Below, piece after piece: positions 12,793-25,541 of a stretch of 64,000 nucleotides of DNA. This stretch comes from Varroa destructor. Its lineage: Eukaryota; Arthropoda; Arachnida; Mesostigmata; Varroidae. The stretch's first letter is position 1. Every line of letters begins with the position of its first letter. Both the position numbers and the translations under genes were made by a program. The stretch is taken from assembly GCF_002443255.2 (NCBI RefSeq), contig NW_019211456.1:28145341-28209340 (forward strand), given 5' to 3'. The notes under the pieces are model-generated. The model was given only the letters and a program-made list of their open reading frames with translations. It made no database searches and was not told where the DNA came from.

Positions 12793-14079
12793 AAATTGAA
12801 ACTTACAGACCATTGATCTGTGATCAATCAGTGAGACCAGACAGAGCTTTTGACTGTTTCTTAAGATAAAAAAGAAAATCACATTATGATTACGCTTATG
12901 CCCTGATAAGAAATCGCCCTTGCTTTGAAATTGTATTAAGTGTCAACTTATGCTGGGTTGATAAGTAGTTCGCAAAGTAATAACCCATTCTTAATCGTTC
13001 CTTGTTCTAGAATATGAATGCGGCGGCTGTATGCTTGGAAGCAAGTTATCAGCGAAATATGATTTTGCCCTTGTCGCTACTGTGCTCCCTGCTTCTATCA
13101 GAGGGAAGGAATAATGGCCAATTGGACGTAATTGTTGGTAGACAACAATTAACGCTGCAGTAGCACATCGAGCAGGTCATACATAAAATAGGCCAGAAGC
13201 TATTTGATCTTCCGCAAGGCTTTGGGCGAAGGTGTTGATGATAACAACCCACTTATGTCATTAACTTAGAACTTGATTTTGGGTCATCCATTGTCCTCTA
13301 CTGTGGGTCGCGTTAGCTATTGCGTGAAAAAGTTATAACAAACCAATTTCTCATGGTAACATATAACTAATAATAATAAGTAACGAAAGGCTTTTCTTTC
13401 TCGCGTAAAGGTATGTCTTCTCAAATATTCTAGCTGTTATAGTATGTACTATAAGGGTAATTTTTCTTATATTATATGCATATAACAAAAAAATGAAGTA
13501 AGCAATGATCGGTGGTTTTAGTAGCACCTTAAGTTGTGTCACCATTTACTCTGACAGTGCAGAATAGAATGAAGACTTCTATTTTGTATATTTTTACAAC
13601 GACTCTTTTTTACAATTTAACGCAACATAAGCAGATACATTAGCAAATTGCATTGTCAACGCTTAATAAAATCTCTCAAGCTGCCCAGTACTATTCTACC
13701 CCAGTTGACAATAGACAGCCTTAGCTGTGGATGCGCTCACGTTACGTTGATATTGGTTTTTTGGAATAACACCTCCCATCGCTTATGCCCCCATGAAAAT
13801 ATCGCAGATTCAAATGTTAATAATTTGCGAAGCTGGCTAGCTGGCTCCAATGTAGAATATCCTATTCTATCTGGCAAATCTTTTAAAATGAAGTTCCATA
13901 AACCTCCATTTTTGCGCCTTTCAGGTATTTTCGATGCCTCCGACGCAGGCGTGTGCACACGGACAAACAACTAGATTTGCAAAACTGAATATAAGTTTGG
14001 CTGTTGCATAAGCAAACCAGGTATATTCGTGTAGCATTTATTGGATGTAGGTACAACTTGAGTGATCATGGCTCCGATC

Positions 14080-14130
14080 TACACATGAGGACACATAGGC
14101 ATTTTGTGCCCCTATGTGTCCTCATGTGTA
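14080..14130. repeat. Perfect inverted repeat, 20 bp arms, 11-base loop
   Basis: The arm 14080-14099 (tacacatgaggacacatagg) is perfectly reverse-complemented at 14111-14130, around the loop at 14100-14110. The arms have mixed sequence, not simple repeats, so chance is a poor explanation. It lies in the large receptor intron. Pairing ends abruptly at both outer ends, unlike most microRNA precursors. Confidence 0.97.
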
Positions 14131-15159
14131 TCATCAAAGTTTGACGTTTCTTAAGAGGTACATTAAAGATTTTTTATGATATATGATTTTTTGACGTGAG
14201 CTCTGTTTTCGTAAGATGACCAATCTTTAAAACGCTTATGCGAAAATCAGACAAATCGCCTTGTCCCGCGACATGTACAGTCGATTATACATGCTAGTAC
14301 CTCTGCTAAATAAAATTCAGAGTGCAAATACATTTTTTTCGTTCGGAGTATCCGACTTTTCTAAAGGGTTTTCACACCTTACGTTAGATTAAGTTATCTT
14401 CTATTTAAAGTGACTCGAGACGTTTCAATGGAACTTCATACGTGAATTTTTTTCACGGCATGTAGTTATAGTAGTGTCAAGCCGGGTATTCGAATTACGG
14501 ATCATCTTTACATAGCTTGCGCGATTAAAGCGTATTTCGGATCCGACCAGCCATGTAAATTCATCATTACTAATATATTACACGAATAAGTTATTCCGGA
14601 GTGTTATAATAATGCAGTGCCCTGTATACTCTATTGGATCCATGCCAATCCGCAGGCCTTTGTTTCCTTTTTCAGCCACGTTTTTTTAAATTTTTTATTC
14701 ATCTTGGTAGCAGTTTTTTATCGATCAAAAGACTCACAAAACTATGAGACTATGTAACTATGAGACAGTGGATGTATGACATAAAACCAATGCTGGTCGC
14801 CGACGGAAACGTAACATAAATAAAAAAAAAAAAAACATAAAATTTTTAAGAATTAAACCAATGTTGTAGCTAGTGATTGGTTTCTAGCTGCGAAACCATT
14901 CTCCAACGCGCATGAGTAAGTTATCCTGACAATATCTTCCTGCTTTGGCAAAATAAACCAGGCATATATAATACTCTATTACAAAACCACTAACGTCCTG
15001 TCTTAATCTGCCTGACGTAGATTCGAACAATGTTCTATGGTATATATTGGACGTTATTTAAGTGTCATTTAATGATCTTCTGTTGATATTGCGTGCACGA
15101 ATTTAGATCTCTGCATGGATGCGTATTCTAAGAACATTCTTTCCATTTCTCATGTACCT

Positions 15160-15185
15160 TACGTTATATAAAGTTATATAACGTA
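15160..15185. repeat. Inverted repeat, 11 bp arms, 4-base loop
   Basis: The arm tacgttatata (15160-15170) and its exact reverse complement (15175-15185) surround AAGT. It is AT-rich and so less improbable than the longer hairpins. Confidence 0.9.
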
Positions 15186-16446
15186 TAGATAAATTCACCT
15201 AAATCGGTCTCGTTTGTCTGCTGAAAAGCGATCTTTGCAAGGGCACATTGCAACGCAAACTCAGCAAAAAAGTGAGTACTTTTGGGTATAGTAACTATTT
15301 AAGTTCTCTTTGCACGGAACTAAGTCACTACTGATATCGCTAATAAGCTATAGCAGAATCATCCGTATTATTCATGATCCGTACTAATCAAACGTTGTCT
15401 CTCAGGCCGCTGTTAATTAACGGGGCAAGATTACGAAACTTTCTGATTACGTATTTTAGGTAAAAACGTGGGGTACATTTTCGCGTCGCAGACCTTCTTA
15501 GGCTAAGAGATCCTTGTAAACGCCTATTCTTATAACGCTAAGTTGATCATTTCTCAGGTCTTTGCACCGTACTTGCGTGCATGTTATTTATCATAGGCAT
15601 GAAACAACACCTATCAGTTATTACTACTTGTTGTATACCATCCATAGCAAACACTGAAAAGTTCATATCGGCACCGATCTAATTGGGAGTAGCTCACAAC
15701 CAAAAAAACTCGTCTACACAAACGGTGTATTTTTTGTTGCAAGTTGTCTTCTACATGTGTTTACGTGTTTGTGTGTACCATAAAAATTTATTTTTGACAG
15801 CATACAACCAGCTGTATACTTTTCAATGTCTTAGCAATTTGGCAACCTTGCATCTTACCGCTGAGGCACATCATCTTAAAGCCTTAGTAATATAACATTT
15901 TATTTAGACGCATTTAGTTCTCACAAATTTATTCACGGACAGAAATGTCTTTCGCCTTAATTTCGAGCACTGTGAACCCCATTACGATAACACCTATCTT
16001 ATTTATTTCGTGCGGCTTTTCGTTGCTCTAGTCTGTCCTGGTCCTTCACTAGCTTTCTATTTTGTGCATCGTACCTCCTTAGAGCCTCATTGATCGTTGC
16101 TTAATTTCTTCTCTAAAGGGAACGTGTCGTTCACTCATTTCTGCGCTATATCATATGCTCCACCGCTTGTCGTACATATGAAGTATACAACAGGAATTAC
16201 TGTTGATTTTACCTTTGTCTAACCTCCACCAAATTTTAGTCTTTTAATGGTTGATTGGTTAATGATTCACTCAGGTTTAAAACAACGAAACTACAGACAT
16301 TGGAGTTCTTTGCACAACGAACCAATTAGCTTATGCTACAAATCTGTTTTGTTTTTTTGATCGTTAGCCATAAGCAGAGGGCCTTTATTTGGTTTACATA
16401 TTTTTGAAAATACCTCGAATTTTTTTTACTGCAAGTCGTACCTGCA

Positions 16447-16480
16447 CGTATCTGCACGTATTCATATACGTGCAGATACG
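16447..16480. repeat. Perfect inverted repeat, 15 bp arms, 4-base loop
   Basis: The arm cgtatctgcacgtat (16447-16461) is exactly reverse-complemented at 16466-16480 around TCAT. After one mismatch at 16446/16481, three more pairs form. The left side also carries a direct repeat of CTGCACGTAT (at 16442 and 16452), consistent with local copying. Confidence 0.95.
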
Positions 16481-19400
16481 GGCATCATTTTGTATTTTTT
16501 ATCATTACTTATAAGACTAAAGACATCGTTTTTAATAACAGTTCACTGCAGCAGAAAAATCAATGACATGATCATGTACCAAGTTGAAGTGCCCTAAGTA
16601 TAAGTGTTCTATAGTATAAAGACAACAAATACCAGGGCGAAACGAAAGGTCGTTATCAAAGCTAATATCGATAGTAAGAGTCTATTGGGCTGAGTAATAG
16701 CCCCTGTTCCACGATATAAAAATCATGACTTATGATACTAAACGTAAAACATAGTTTGCGCTTTTGTTTTCAATAACCTTCGTCAAAGCTGTAAAAAGTT
16801 ATAAATAAAAAAAATACATTTTTTGTAATGTAATCATTTTTGACCATTTTTGAGGCTACATTTTCTCCTATGGATCCTATCTGTTATGCATACGATGATC
16901 CACCTCGCCTTCGCTGAAAATCTGATTACGGACTCTTACGGAAAAATTCTTACGGATACGTGCCACCCATTTAAACAATTACAACATTCATAGAAACTAA
17001 TGGTTAACTCAAGTACACAGTCATAAAACTTCAATGTAGCAATCCTTCATCCATTCAGGGAGAAACGTACATTGCAATTAGCAAAACTTATATTATTATC
17101 AATACGTTTCACTTCAAATCAAGGAACATCGGACGCCGTACAAGTAGGCTTATTGCAACAAGAGGTTGTTAAAGATGCCGCCGACCTAAATATACGTCTT
17201 ATATAGTCAGCTTGCTGTTGTGTGATATGCCCTTGTCTTTGAAGTAATGCGAAACATGCTTGCATACTGTAGACGCCGTAAATACTTTTGCCCGCACGAG
17301 TAAGTATAATCCCATTTTTCAGGCGCGGATGCGTTCATGTACGCTTACGGTCATATTAGAAATAGAAATTTTATGGCTGGCCATTTCTGTAGTGCTTAGA
17401 AAATCAACAAGAGCCCCTTTCTTAAAAATTCACAACGCCACTACTTTCCCTGCACCTGCGTCATTTTGCTATGTGTTATCAAGATTTGAAGGAAACAGAT
17501 AAATACAAATAGCCTATACCTAGGATTATGCCATGTATGAAGCGGCTTGGCTTTTGTACGTTTACCGTCCTAAAGGATGTCAACCCAGAAACCTTTAAAA
17601 ATTTTCATAAAAAGCTATGAGATTACATTTCTAACCCTAGCCGGTTCTAGCGAAAATAATGGATATAGACCTCGCTACGTAGCTTGTATTTTCGTACAGT
17701 ATTATCCATGCCTGCGGTTTTATTGCAAAATTTAGCTCTACTGAGTAAGCATTGTCATCAGGCAGTATTTGCGAGGCAAATCGTCAAACGTTTCATCTAT
17801 TTGAAAATCGTATAAAGCATCGATTCAGCCAAACATTCAACTTCTAAACACAATTACATCATCCTCATCGGGGCTAATTAATTACTCAGTCAAATGTTTT
17901 ATTTTCGCTGGATTACGTAGAAAGACTGCATGTGATTTAGCCTTTTTTTCTCTTCTCCATCAGTGTATGAATCCAAAATAATAGAAAGGATAAAACCACT
18001 TCAATTTACAACAATGATACACTTATTGCGAAGCTGGCTCGATGGGAACATATCAGACGTAAGGATAAAGAAGATTTATTGGTGACCTCAATGAGCGTTA
18101 AATTGAAGTAGGGTTTGACGTGGACCAGCGGGCTGAGGTTGATTAAAACGACGTAGTCGGCTGTTAGGCGGATTGCAGTGAATAAGACTTGTGCTTGTCT
18201 ACCTCTTGAGGGCAAAAGTAACATCGCCAAACAAGAAATAATCAAGAGGGCAGCATAAATTAGAGATGAGACAACCAGGTCACGCAATCTAGGAAACCCA
18301 CTAAACGGTTTCACAATCAGTTGATGCTGTGACGCATTAAACATTAAAAAAACATTCCGAGAAACTTAAAACGTAGTAAAAACCGAACGCCAATAGCGAA
18401 AAAATCCATTTTATACAGGACTACAATAGTTTAACTTTTAGCGAATACAGAATTATTGGTATCTTCGATATTTAGTTGACGGAGAGAGAATTCTTTCTCT
18501 TTTCTACTAGTTGACAGCTGCTGCGTACTTCATGTATATAGGGGTTAAAGAAACATGCGAAAATAGTTAGAGGAATGGTGTTTTATAGGTACGAACATGC
18601 ACAGAGATGCATACGTGCTAAGTGACTTTCAATGACTTGACGTCCATTAGGTTCAATTCCGGGTAAGAAAAGCTCAGGAGATAGTTGTAACGCCTGGTGA
18701 TTTTACTTTCACTGCTGGAAGCGTTTTTCGAGCCATCATTCTAAGTTACGCCTGCAGGATCTCGGTGAACAGCACATGATATAGGGTTAAGAAGAGCGCG
18801 TTTGTGAAACTCGAGCTAAATAGTTACACCTTTGAAAGTTTTTTAGGGATGAGGGCAACCATTTTGCTTTGGCTGGATAGTTCCAAGTGGGCGTTTGCCG
18901 AAAGGAGCGGGAAGGTTCTGCTAAAATTGCTAGTTTATCGAAACCTGCTTTTGATTTAGCCGCCAATGGTCCTCGTCATACTTTGTGTTAATGTTAGAAC
19001 GAGCACCATTTCTATTTGTAAAAACTGACAAGCCAAAGATACGTTGCTATAGAAGAAGTTGGAAGAATAGTTTTACCGCGAAAGCATCGAGCATAGATAG
19101 CCATAGATAGATCTCTCGACAAAACTTCTTGGAGCTACAGGCCTTCGGTTTCGCTTGGCCCCGTTCATATGCGGCGCGGTAGAGCCCAATAGAATGTGAT
19201 GTAAGGAGTTCTGTCTAGGTCATTCGAACGATGGTTACGGATTGCCCCAAGACTAGGGCCAGTGTTTCCCCAAATCGGAGACGAAGATAGAGCATCAAAA
19301 ATCAACGTCTAAACAGAAATAGTGCTAAAAACGTCACAACCAAATACGAATATGGATCGTATCAGCCTAACTAAGCTAACTAAGATGCTTAGTTTTATTT

Positions 19401-22400
19401 TTTTTTTTAGTTTTAGATGAAAACTTTAATTCAGCATTCGGGTCAGGCAGCTAAATGTACGAAACGAGGTGGGTAGATGAAGTTTGTTGGGCTTATCTAT
19501 ATTGATAAAGGAACAAAGGTTTTTTTACAGATTGCTTTGCGGTGGTAGCTGGGGCCCTAGCACTTCCTACGGATCGATCTTCTGTCAACTCATTAAGTTT
19601 TGTCGCTTTAGCGTTGCATTCGCCGTGTTAAAACTGATGCAAAATTTATCTTTGATGAACTGTTTATCTTTTGCTTATGCTGTTGAATCCATAAACACTG
19701 GCAGATCGGTCCGTTTTTTTTTCGGTCGTCTAGTATATAACGTTAGTATTTGTTAGCTTAAATAATTATCAATATATTTAACGAACGCTTGATCCGTATC
19801 CTAAGCTGTAATATTTGAAAAATGATCGGGACACTAAAAATCAAAAGTGAATTTATGTTTGTTAGGTGCAAAAACGACTTAGGATTGACAAAATGAATAG
19901 ACGGAATTTACGCTTTGCCTCCTCAACCTGAATCGCTTAAGTGTGGCAATATATAAGGAATATAAACACAGTGATAAATATAGGTCTATGGCTTTAGAGG
20001 CGTAAATCGAGTGATGGTATTCGTGCTTGCCGGTGACAGAGCTAAGTTAGTCTGCCTAAGTATCTAACGACCAAACTGGTTTTCGCCACTAGTCCTTGAT
20101 GATATCTTCCAGTTGAGTAAGACACAAAGAGCCAAAAAACAGTCAATTCAATCGGTGGCAAGCTTAGTCTAGGTTCGAATCACTGAAATGTTCCGACCTG
20201 AATGTACAGCTTGATAAGAATTGCACTCTGCAAAAAACAGAGTCTGACTGCTTGCTCCGTACGCTTTGCATGCCATTTAAAATGCAGGCATTAAAATAAA
20301 GGCAAAACTTATTTCGGAGATCTTTGTACGGATTGCCCCTTTACTGAAATGTTCCCCACCTAGCGGTGTCTGAGCTCATCACAAACCTAAACCGCATGCG
20401 TTTGCTTCGGACCCGTTTTATAAGTTAGTTTTTATTAGTTAACTAACTTAAGCTACACCGCTAGACTAGACTGGTCCCAGCGTGGACCCATGTCTAGGTG
20501 TGTCGTATTATGTTTCGGCCTTAGTTTTAGCTTTGAGAAAACATTTTTAGGGCATTAGTATTAACGACCAGACTAGACTGACAATACCAAATGATACTAA
20601 GGAAAAAAGTTGGCTGCTACCTCCAAGAATCTGAAGGTGAAATGCGCTAATCCAGACAGAGCGATTTCACCTAATGTTACGCACTAATATAAAAGCATAC
20701 TCTAAATAAAACGTGTACATAGTCATCTGCGGTCCTGATGTTTCGCTATGGCAATCAAAAAGGGATACACTTTGAAGCAGGCCATGGGGGCTATTTCTGT
20801 GACGTTTCTTTCAGTTGAACGGTAGAACGTCCGTTTTTTGTTTGACACATCGAAGTGAGATATGTTCACATTGCGCAAATATCAGCATTCTTAATTCATT
20901 GTCAGCTTTACAAACCAGCTATTACTGAAGCAGCGTTCAGTGCACCATGAGCTTTTGAAACATACCGAGCTATTTCTTGTTAGTTCTTAAGTATTTCCTC
21001 GTTGTATTCCACGATGACTTGTTCCCCTCCACGGATTGATTGGCTTTATTTTTCCGGTGGCGTAGCTGTTAGCCATTCCATCAGACAGACGGCTGTTTCC
21101 CAGCCATTACGAAACGAAAAAGATCTGCTATGCACATGCGTTCGGACCACCCCACAACGCGCCTCTAACATTAGTAGTCAAATACACATTTGCCAAGCTG
21201 ACACAGAGACAGAAATCGATCGATTTTTGTTTTATTAGATCGTTGTTTTTCCAAAAACATTCAAGTATCAATACGTTATATCACTGCAACTCGAAGTTAT
21301 TACTGCATATGACGACATCCTGATGTTAGCCGAAAATACAAACGAATCACCTTGGAGGGTCACACACAATTGCACAAGCATACCTACCGACAAAAAAGAA
21401 AGCCTACTTCGCAAAAAGCCTTACCCCACTTGTTACAACAATTTTGCCACTTAGATGAAACATATGCCCTATTTGTGCAAGTCACCTTTTCTTGTTGTTT
21501 CAGTGAGTGGACGCAAACCGGCTCGCTATTACGTTATTCCGTCCCACAAGGTGCATCATCACATTATCATAAAATATACATAGAGTATGTTACGAATCAT
21601 AATGAAGCGCCATTACTTTGTTACTGTTACCGCGATGTGCGGTGTATTGGGTTTCGCCAATGCAGATTTCACGACTTGGCTGAACTGGGGCGGAGTGATA
21701 TTGTGGGCTCTGGTGAATATGGTTTCGGATATACCCGCCTATTCGTATTGATAGCCGAGTTCCCTAGAGAGTTTTCGATTGGCACCAGTGGGGATGAGAC
21801 CTGTACGGGAACTTCTCGCCGGGGGCGTTGATTCATTTACGAGAAATGCGAACTCCGGTTGTGCCGACACGTAGTTGCCAGCTGCCAAGCCCACCAACTT
21901 CGACATATCCAATTTGCCCACGCATGGCCTTTGTCTAACAAACCCCATTAATATTTCGATCTCCGAATCCGGTTAGGTGTACATTGAATGGACTCTGCTG
22001 AATATTATGTCGTAGTAGCATTAATATTATGTAAAGCAGCACTTTTTGAGTAGACCCGAAGTGTAACAGAAAGTATTCAACTGACAATGTATAATATTTG
22101 TTTCAAATATGCTTCATTAGTATAGCTTTACGCCATATGCATTTTTATTCAAGAATAACTAGTAGTCTGCATTTAACGTTAAGTATTTTAGTGGATAAAG
22201 GCAATACATTTACTTAAAACTGTTATAGAAAAGATAGAAATACATTTGTATTTCTGACAGAATACGATTGTATCGCTAAAAGACCATCTGCGCCTCTAGC
22301 AAGCGTAAGAATTTAGCTCGAATCTGGCAAAAGTAAGTTATGATGAAGTACAACACATTTTCTTACTGAACTTTTACTTCTTCCGAGAAAGCAGGAGGCA

Positions 22401-23985
22401 GTCACGTTCGAGATATGTACTTTTTGATATTCCTAATACTCAGCATCGATATCGAAGGGCACTCGCCATGATAGGTACTACCCGCCCCCGAACGGATTGG
22501 CAAACACGCTTACTGTCTATGAGTGATAAGTTGTTTTTTTATTGTATTTCTGTTCATGTGCAGCCTCCATAGACGGCTGCCGCCAATTAATACTGAAGGG
22601 AGCGTTCGGCCTGATAAAGCAACTACTTCTCGACGACTTGTTTGGGGATATTGCTTGCCCGAGATATTATAGGATTAACCTGCCCGCGTTGTACTATTGA
22701 AAACACAGGATTGTCCGCTTAATTTTTATCCGCTTAAACAAGTCAAAGCCACAGCTTGGACTAGCTGTATAGAACGTATATGTAATGTTATCTAACCTAT
22801 TTGTTTTTATTTCCTTATTGAAAATAAGTTTCACAGTGCCTAGTACTGTTTCTATACCAAAGAATGTCAATGCCCGAACCAGGCGCGTGTACCCATATTC
22901 CACATATATCTACATATACCTAAAAGCTATTAAAAAGCAAACTAAAATGACCAATTAGATGCACTTTGTGGTTTAAGTTTTGAGCAGTGAAGCGATAGGT
23001 GACATCAGGTACGGATGGACCGGCGTGTGCCGACCCGTGTTCTGGCCCCCTAGTTGTGGGAGAACGGACGTCAGGGAATAGAAAAAGAGGCTAGGGTGAA
23101 CGATCCAACATTGGATTTTGACCGAACGAGCCACTGAAGTTGACTGGAGAGTTTGATTTTATAGACCGGATGGGGTGGAGTCCATGCACAATTTCTGCCA
23201 CTTCCACAGCATACTGTTGCTGTGGGCTTCATGCACATTAGTGTACACATTAGGGTACAGAGCACGTGCAGACCATCTTGATGTACACGCTATACCATTC
23301 TGGACGTCCGTTTAACTTCCTCCCCGATGGACTCCCCAGTATTAAATCCACCTTAGACACTCCATTTTCTTTTGCTCCAGTCTCGAGCCAATGGTTCAGT
23401 TGAGTATTGGTCGGTAGTACGGCAAGAATGAAACAAGGCTCGCCGCAAAGCAAATATAGCCGACGGACTAGATATTAAAGAAAAGACCAGTAACGGTAAC
23501 GAGCTCCACGCTAAGAGAAAAAAAGTTTTGCTTCTACCCTGGTTTTCGCCATCAGTCATACTGTACTCAATACAGACGTCTGTGATGTATTTGATGAACG
23601 CAAGCACGACTTAGGAAAATATTTTAGATTCGTTTTAAATGACTCTACGACTGTTCCCTAGAAATGCTGCAGGAACAAAGCGTGCATGAGAGAAGCAGTA
23701 CCTTAGGGCTTATTTGCATATCGTTGTCGTTTAAAAAAATTGACAAATATTACTATTGTACCTAGAAATCAAAGCGGGTTACCTAGCTTCTGAAAATACG
23801 TAAGTGATCAATAAACTAGGTTGGATCAGACAATACGTAGGAAAATTCTACCTGAGGTAGTGTACGTTCTGTTTCAGAAGATCCCGCATATATTTAAGGA
23901 AAAAACGCGGGTCGAGAATGCTCAATAACTTCAAAAGAAGTAATAATCTCAAAATTTCTTTAAATTTGCTTCAAGGTTTACTTAC

Positions 23986-24149
23986 CTTGCTGAGTTTGAA
24001 GATTACGAGAAAATAGAAGACAAGTATGAGAACCAGCGGGATAGCGAATCCGAGAAAAAACGAATACAAGGTAAACGCCGTCTGACCCGTTAAAGAAGGG
24101 GTGTCCATCCAGTATATGTTGCAAACTTTCCGCGACGATACCGAGCCAT
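23986..24149 (-). CDS. AstC-R: Allatostatin-C/somatostatin-like receptor, exon with ECL2-TM5
   Basis: This 164 bp exon enters in phase 1 and leaves in phase 0. The acceptor is ttttattag before ATGGCTCGG; the donor is AAG followed by gtaagt, a near-perfect site. After the split Asp codon it encodes GSVSSRKVCNIYWMD, which is extracellular loop 2 with the cysteine that pairs with the TM3 cysteine. It then encodes TM5, including GQTAFTLYSFFLGFAIPLVL and a conserved proline, and ends IFKLSK at the start of intracellular loop 3. The protein joins in frame to the next exon (VGPKTKS). Reading frames opening with ATG at 24165 or 24169 start inside the upstream intron and are not real starts. The motif content and matched splice phases make this exon nearly certain. 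Confidence 0.93.
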
Positions 24150-24475
24150 CTAATAAAAACAGCATACAAGTAACAAACCTTAATAGGGTATTTATAAATA
24201 ATGTTATTTACTTGGAAATCGACTCAGATAGAGTATAAATTGTCATCGAGAAAAGTCACAACCCATATGTGATGGCGCCACGCACAAAAATTAGCTGCAT
24301 TGAGCCGCAAACTGGTCGTAAGCCCATAATCTGTCAATAAATGTTCAGATTATTTCCTAAGACGAGCTTACTTTTCGTCACTGTTTCCATCTAGCGAATT
24401 TTTGTGAGTCTTTTTTGAGAAACTACATATACATGTGTTACAAAAAAATATAGTTGCACAGCCGGTTGACGATTG

Positions 24476-24491
24476 GGTATATCGATATACC
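24476..24491. repeat. Perfect 16-base palindrome
   Basis: The sequence ggtatatcgatatacc is its own reverse complement, with no loop. It lies in the 5.5 kb receptor intron, 330 bp upstream of the TM5 exon in gene order. Confidence 0.95.
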
Positions 24492-25162
24492 GATTTTGCC
24501 GGCGTCGCTCATCCCAACTTCTCAAGGTCGAGGTCATCACAACCTAGAGGTCCGCTATCGTTCCAATTAGCGGTGAATCATATTAACTCTTAATGTAGGC
24601 TTCTCTTCTGTAGCAAACAACAAGATTAAATTCTGCGCTGATTATGGCAGTTAAGGTATCTAGCATCGGCGACACACACCTATGCACACTTTACAGAGGA
24701 TGACTAAAACATTTCTGTTACATAATGAAGATATAATTCATCAATCAATAACATTATCTCACTACCCAGAAATCTTTGGGTTAACTAGAAAATGTGAGAT
24801 TGTTCCATTGGAGCTACTTTCGTAGACAGAAGGTATATCTCTTAACTCGCTATTCGAGCAAGTGTAATATACATCATGCTATTTATTTATACGTTTGATA
24901 CCCACTGTCTTTCCCATTATCGCCCTAGTCTTATTATGGCACGTTCTCAGTGCGTCTCTTGTTGGCTTCACTGTCACCGAACCCTAAGCACAATTTTTTT
25001 TCCTGTGAAACCACTTTTGGAGGCCTGGCTTCCTCGCTTGTACGCTAATCTGACTCCTGTGTCATATTATTCCCGGCCTTCTTTTGTCTGACATAGTCGC
25101 ATCTTTCCACGTGTCGACTTTCTTTTTTTCTCGTTTGTTTTCTCACTTCGACGTGGCTTTGA

Positions 25163-25180
25163 AGAAAGCAAGTGCTTTCT
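25163..25180 (-). repeat. Short stem-loop just after the small intronic ORF
   Basis: An 8 bp perfect stem (agaaagca / tgctttct) with a 2-base loop lies about 20 bases beyond the stop of the 25201-25479 frame. It does not match the histone 3' stem-loop. It may be incidental, since the surroundings are pyrimidine-rich. Confidence 0.6.
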
Positions 25181-25200
25181 TTCTGGGCTCGCCTGGTCTT

Positions 25201-25479
25201 CTAAGCGCCTCTGATAATGCGTAGGACAAAGCGAGCGTCCGCGAGGTCAGCTTTAGGGCCGTGGTCTTTGTCGCCTTTTGCTATTGCTATCCGATGTATG
25301 TAGGTCATGTACGTCTGCACTACTTCCGCCACGGTTGGATTCGGCAGAAGGTGACGCTTGAAAGGTTGGAAACGTGAGCCCGTTAGAGTAGAGGGGTGTT
25401 CTCTTATTCTAGAATCTATTGCGTCTATGACCGAAGGAAGCGATGAGAAAAAGACCGCAAACAGCAAGTTTTTCTGCAT
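25201..25479 (-). CDS. Possible small secreted protein (92 aa), unassigned
   Basis: This single open frame starts with a true ATG and encodes 92 residues. The start MQKNLLFAVFFSSLPSVIDA looks like a signal peptide with a plausible cleavage after VIDA. A dibasic site follows at PFKR (about residues 42-45). The rest, beginning HLLPNPTVAEVVQTYMTYIH, is cysteine-free and helix-prone, and could be released as a peptide. Its proline-then-helix pattern faintly recalls the NPF/NPY fold, but the diagnostic C-terminal RxRFG is absent, so I do not assign it. A TATAAAA box lies 63-69 bases upstream of the ATG. The frame is nested in the 5.5 kb receptor intron on the same strand. There is no AATAAA close downstream. 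Chance remains possible, because open frames of this length occur elsewhere in the window. Confidence 0.3.
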   Translation of the reverse strand: MQKNLLFAVFFSSLPSVIDAIDSRIREHPSTLTGSRFQPFKRHLLPNPTVAEVVQTYMTYIHRIAIAKGDKDHGPKADLADARFVLRIIRGA

Positions 25480-25541
25480 ACTGAGCCGAATTCGGAGCCC
25501 GAACTAACTGCGAATGTTCTTTGACCGTACTGCACCAACCG

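Larger units (their letters stand above)
2401..23985 (-). other. Receptor intron, 21.6 kb
   Basis: This intron begins gtaagt at 23985 and ends ttttgcag at 2401, in phase 0, splitting ICL3 between KLSK and VGPK. It is mostly AT-rich sequence with no recognisable gene. It contains a TTCA microsatellite at 5039-5068, inverted repeats at 12740-12792, 14080-14130, 15160-15185 and 16447-16480, a GC-richer island at about 11500-12370 with unassigned frames on both strands, a possible membrane-type frame on the minus strand at 18006-18344, and the window's longest open frame at 21352-21831 (plus), which lacks an ATG and resembles nothing I know. Nothing else over 300 bases stood out. Confidence 0.88.

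Noticed and set aside
13648..13974. Plus-strand frame ending FDASDAGVC, reminiscent of the TDASDYG motif of gypsy polymerases
   Set aside because: The surrounding residues do not follow the family, and the match is only about five residues.
14080..14130. Hairpin read as a microRNA precursor
   Set aside because: The stem is only 20 bp, perfectly paired, and stops abruptly; flanks show no extended pairing as Drosha substrates need. Small-RNA data could overturn this.
18645..18670. B-box-like GGTTCAATTCC
   Set aside because: No T-arm pairing and no upstream A box or acceptor stem.
20160..20200. B-box-like GGTTCGAATC at about 20171
   Set aside because: The flanking bases do not form a T-arm stem, and there is no A box at the right distance.
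21352..21831. Longest open frame in the window (159 codons, plus)
   Set aside because: It starts at TTG, has no recognised motif, and its length is within what six frames of 64 kb can give by chance.
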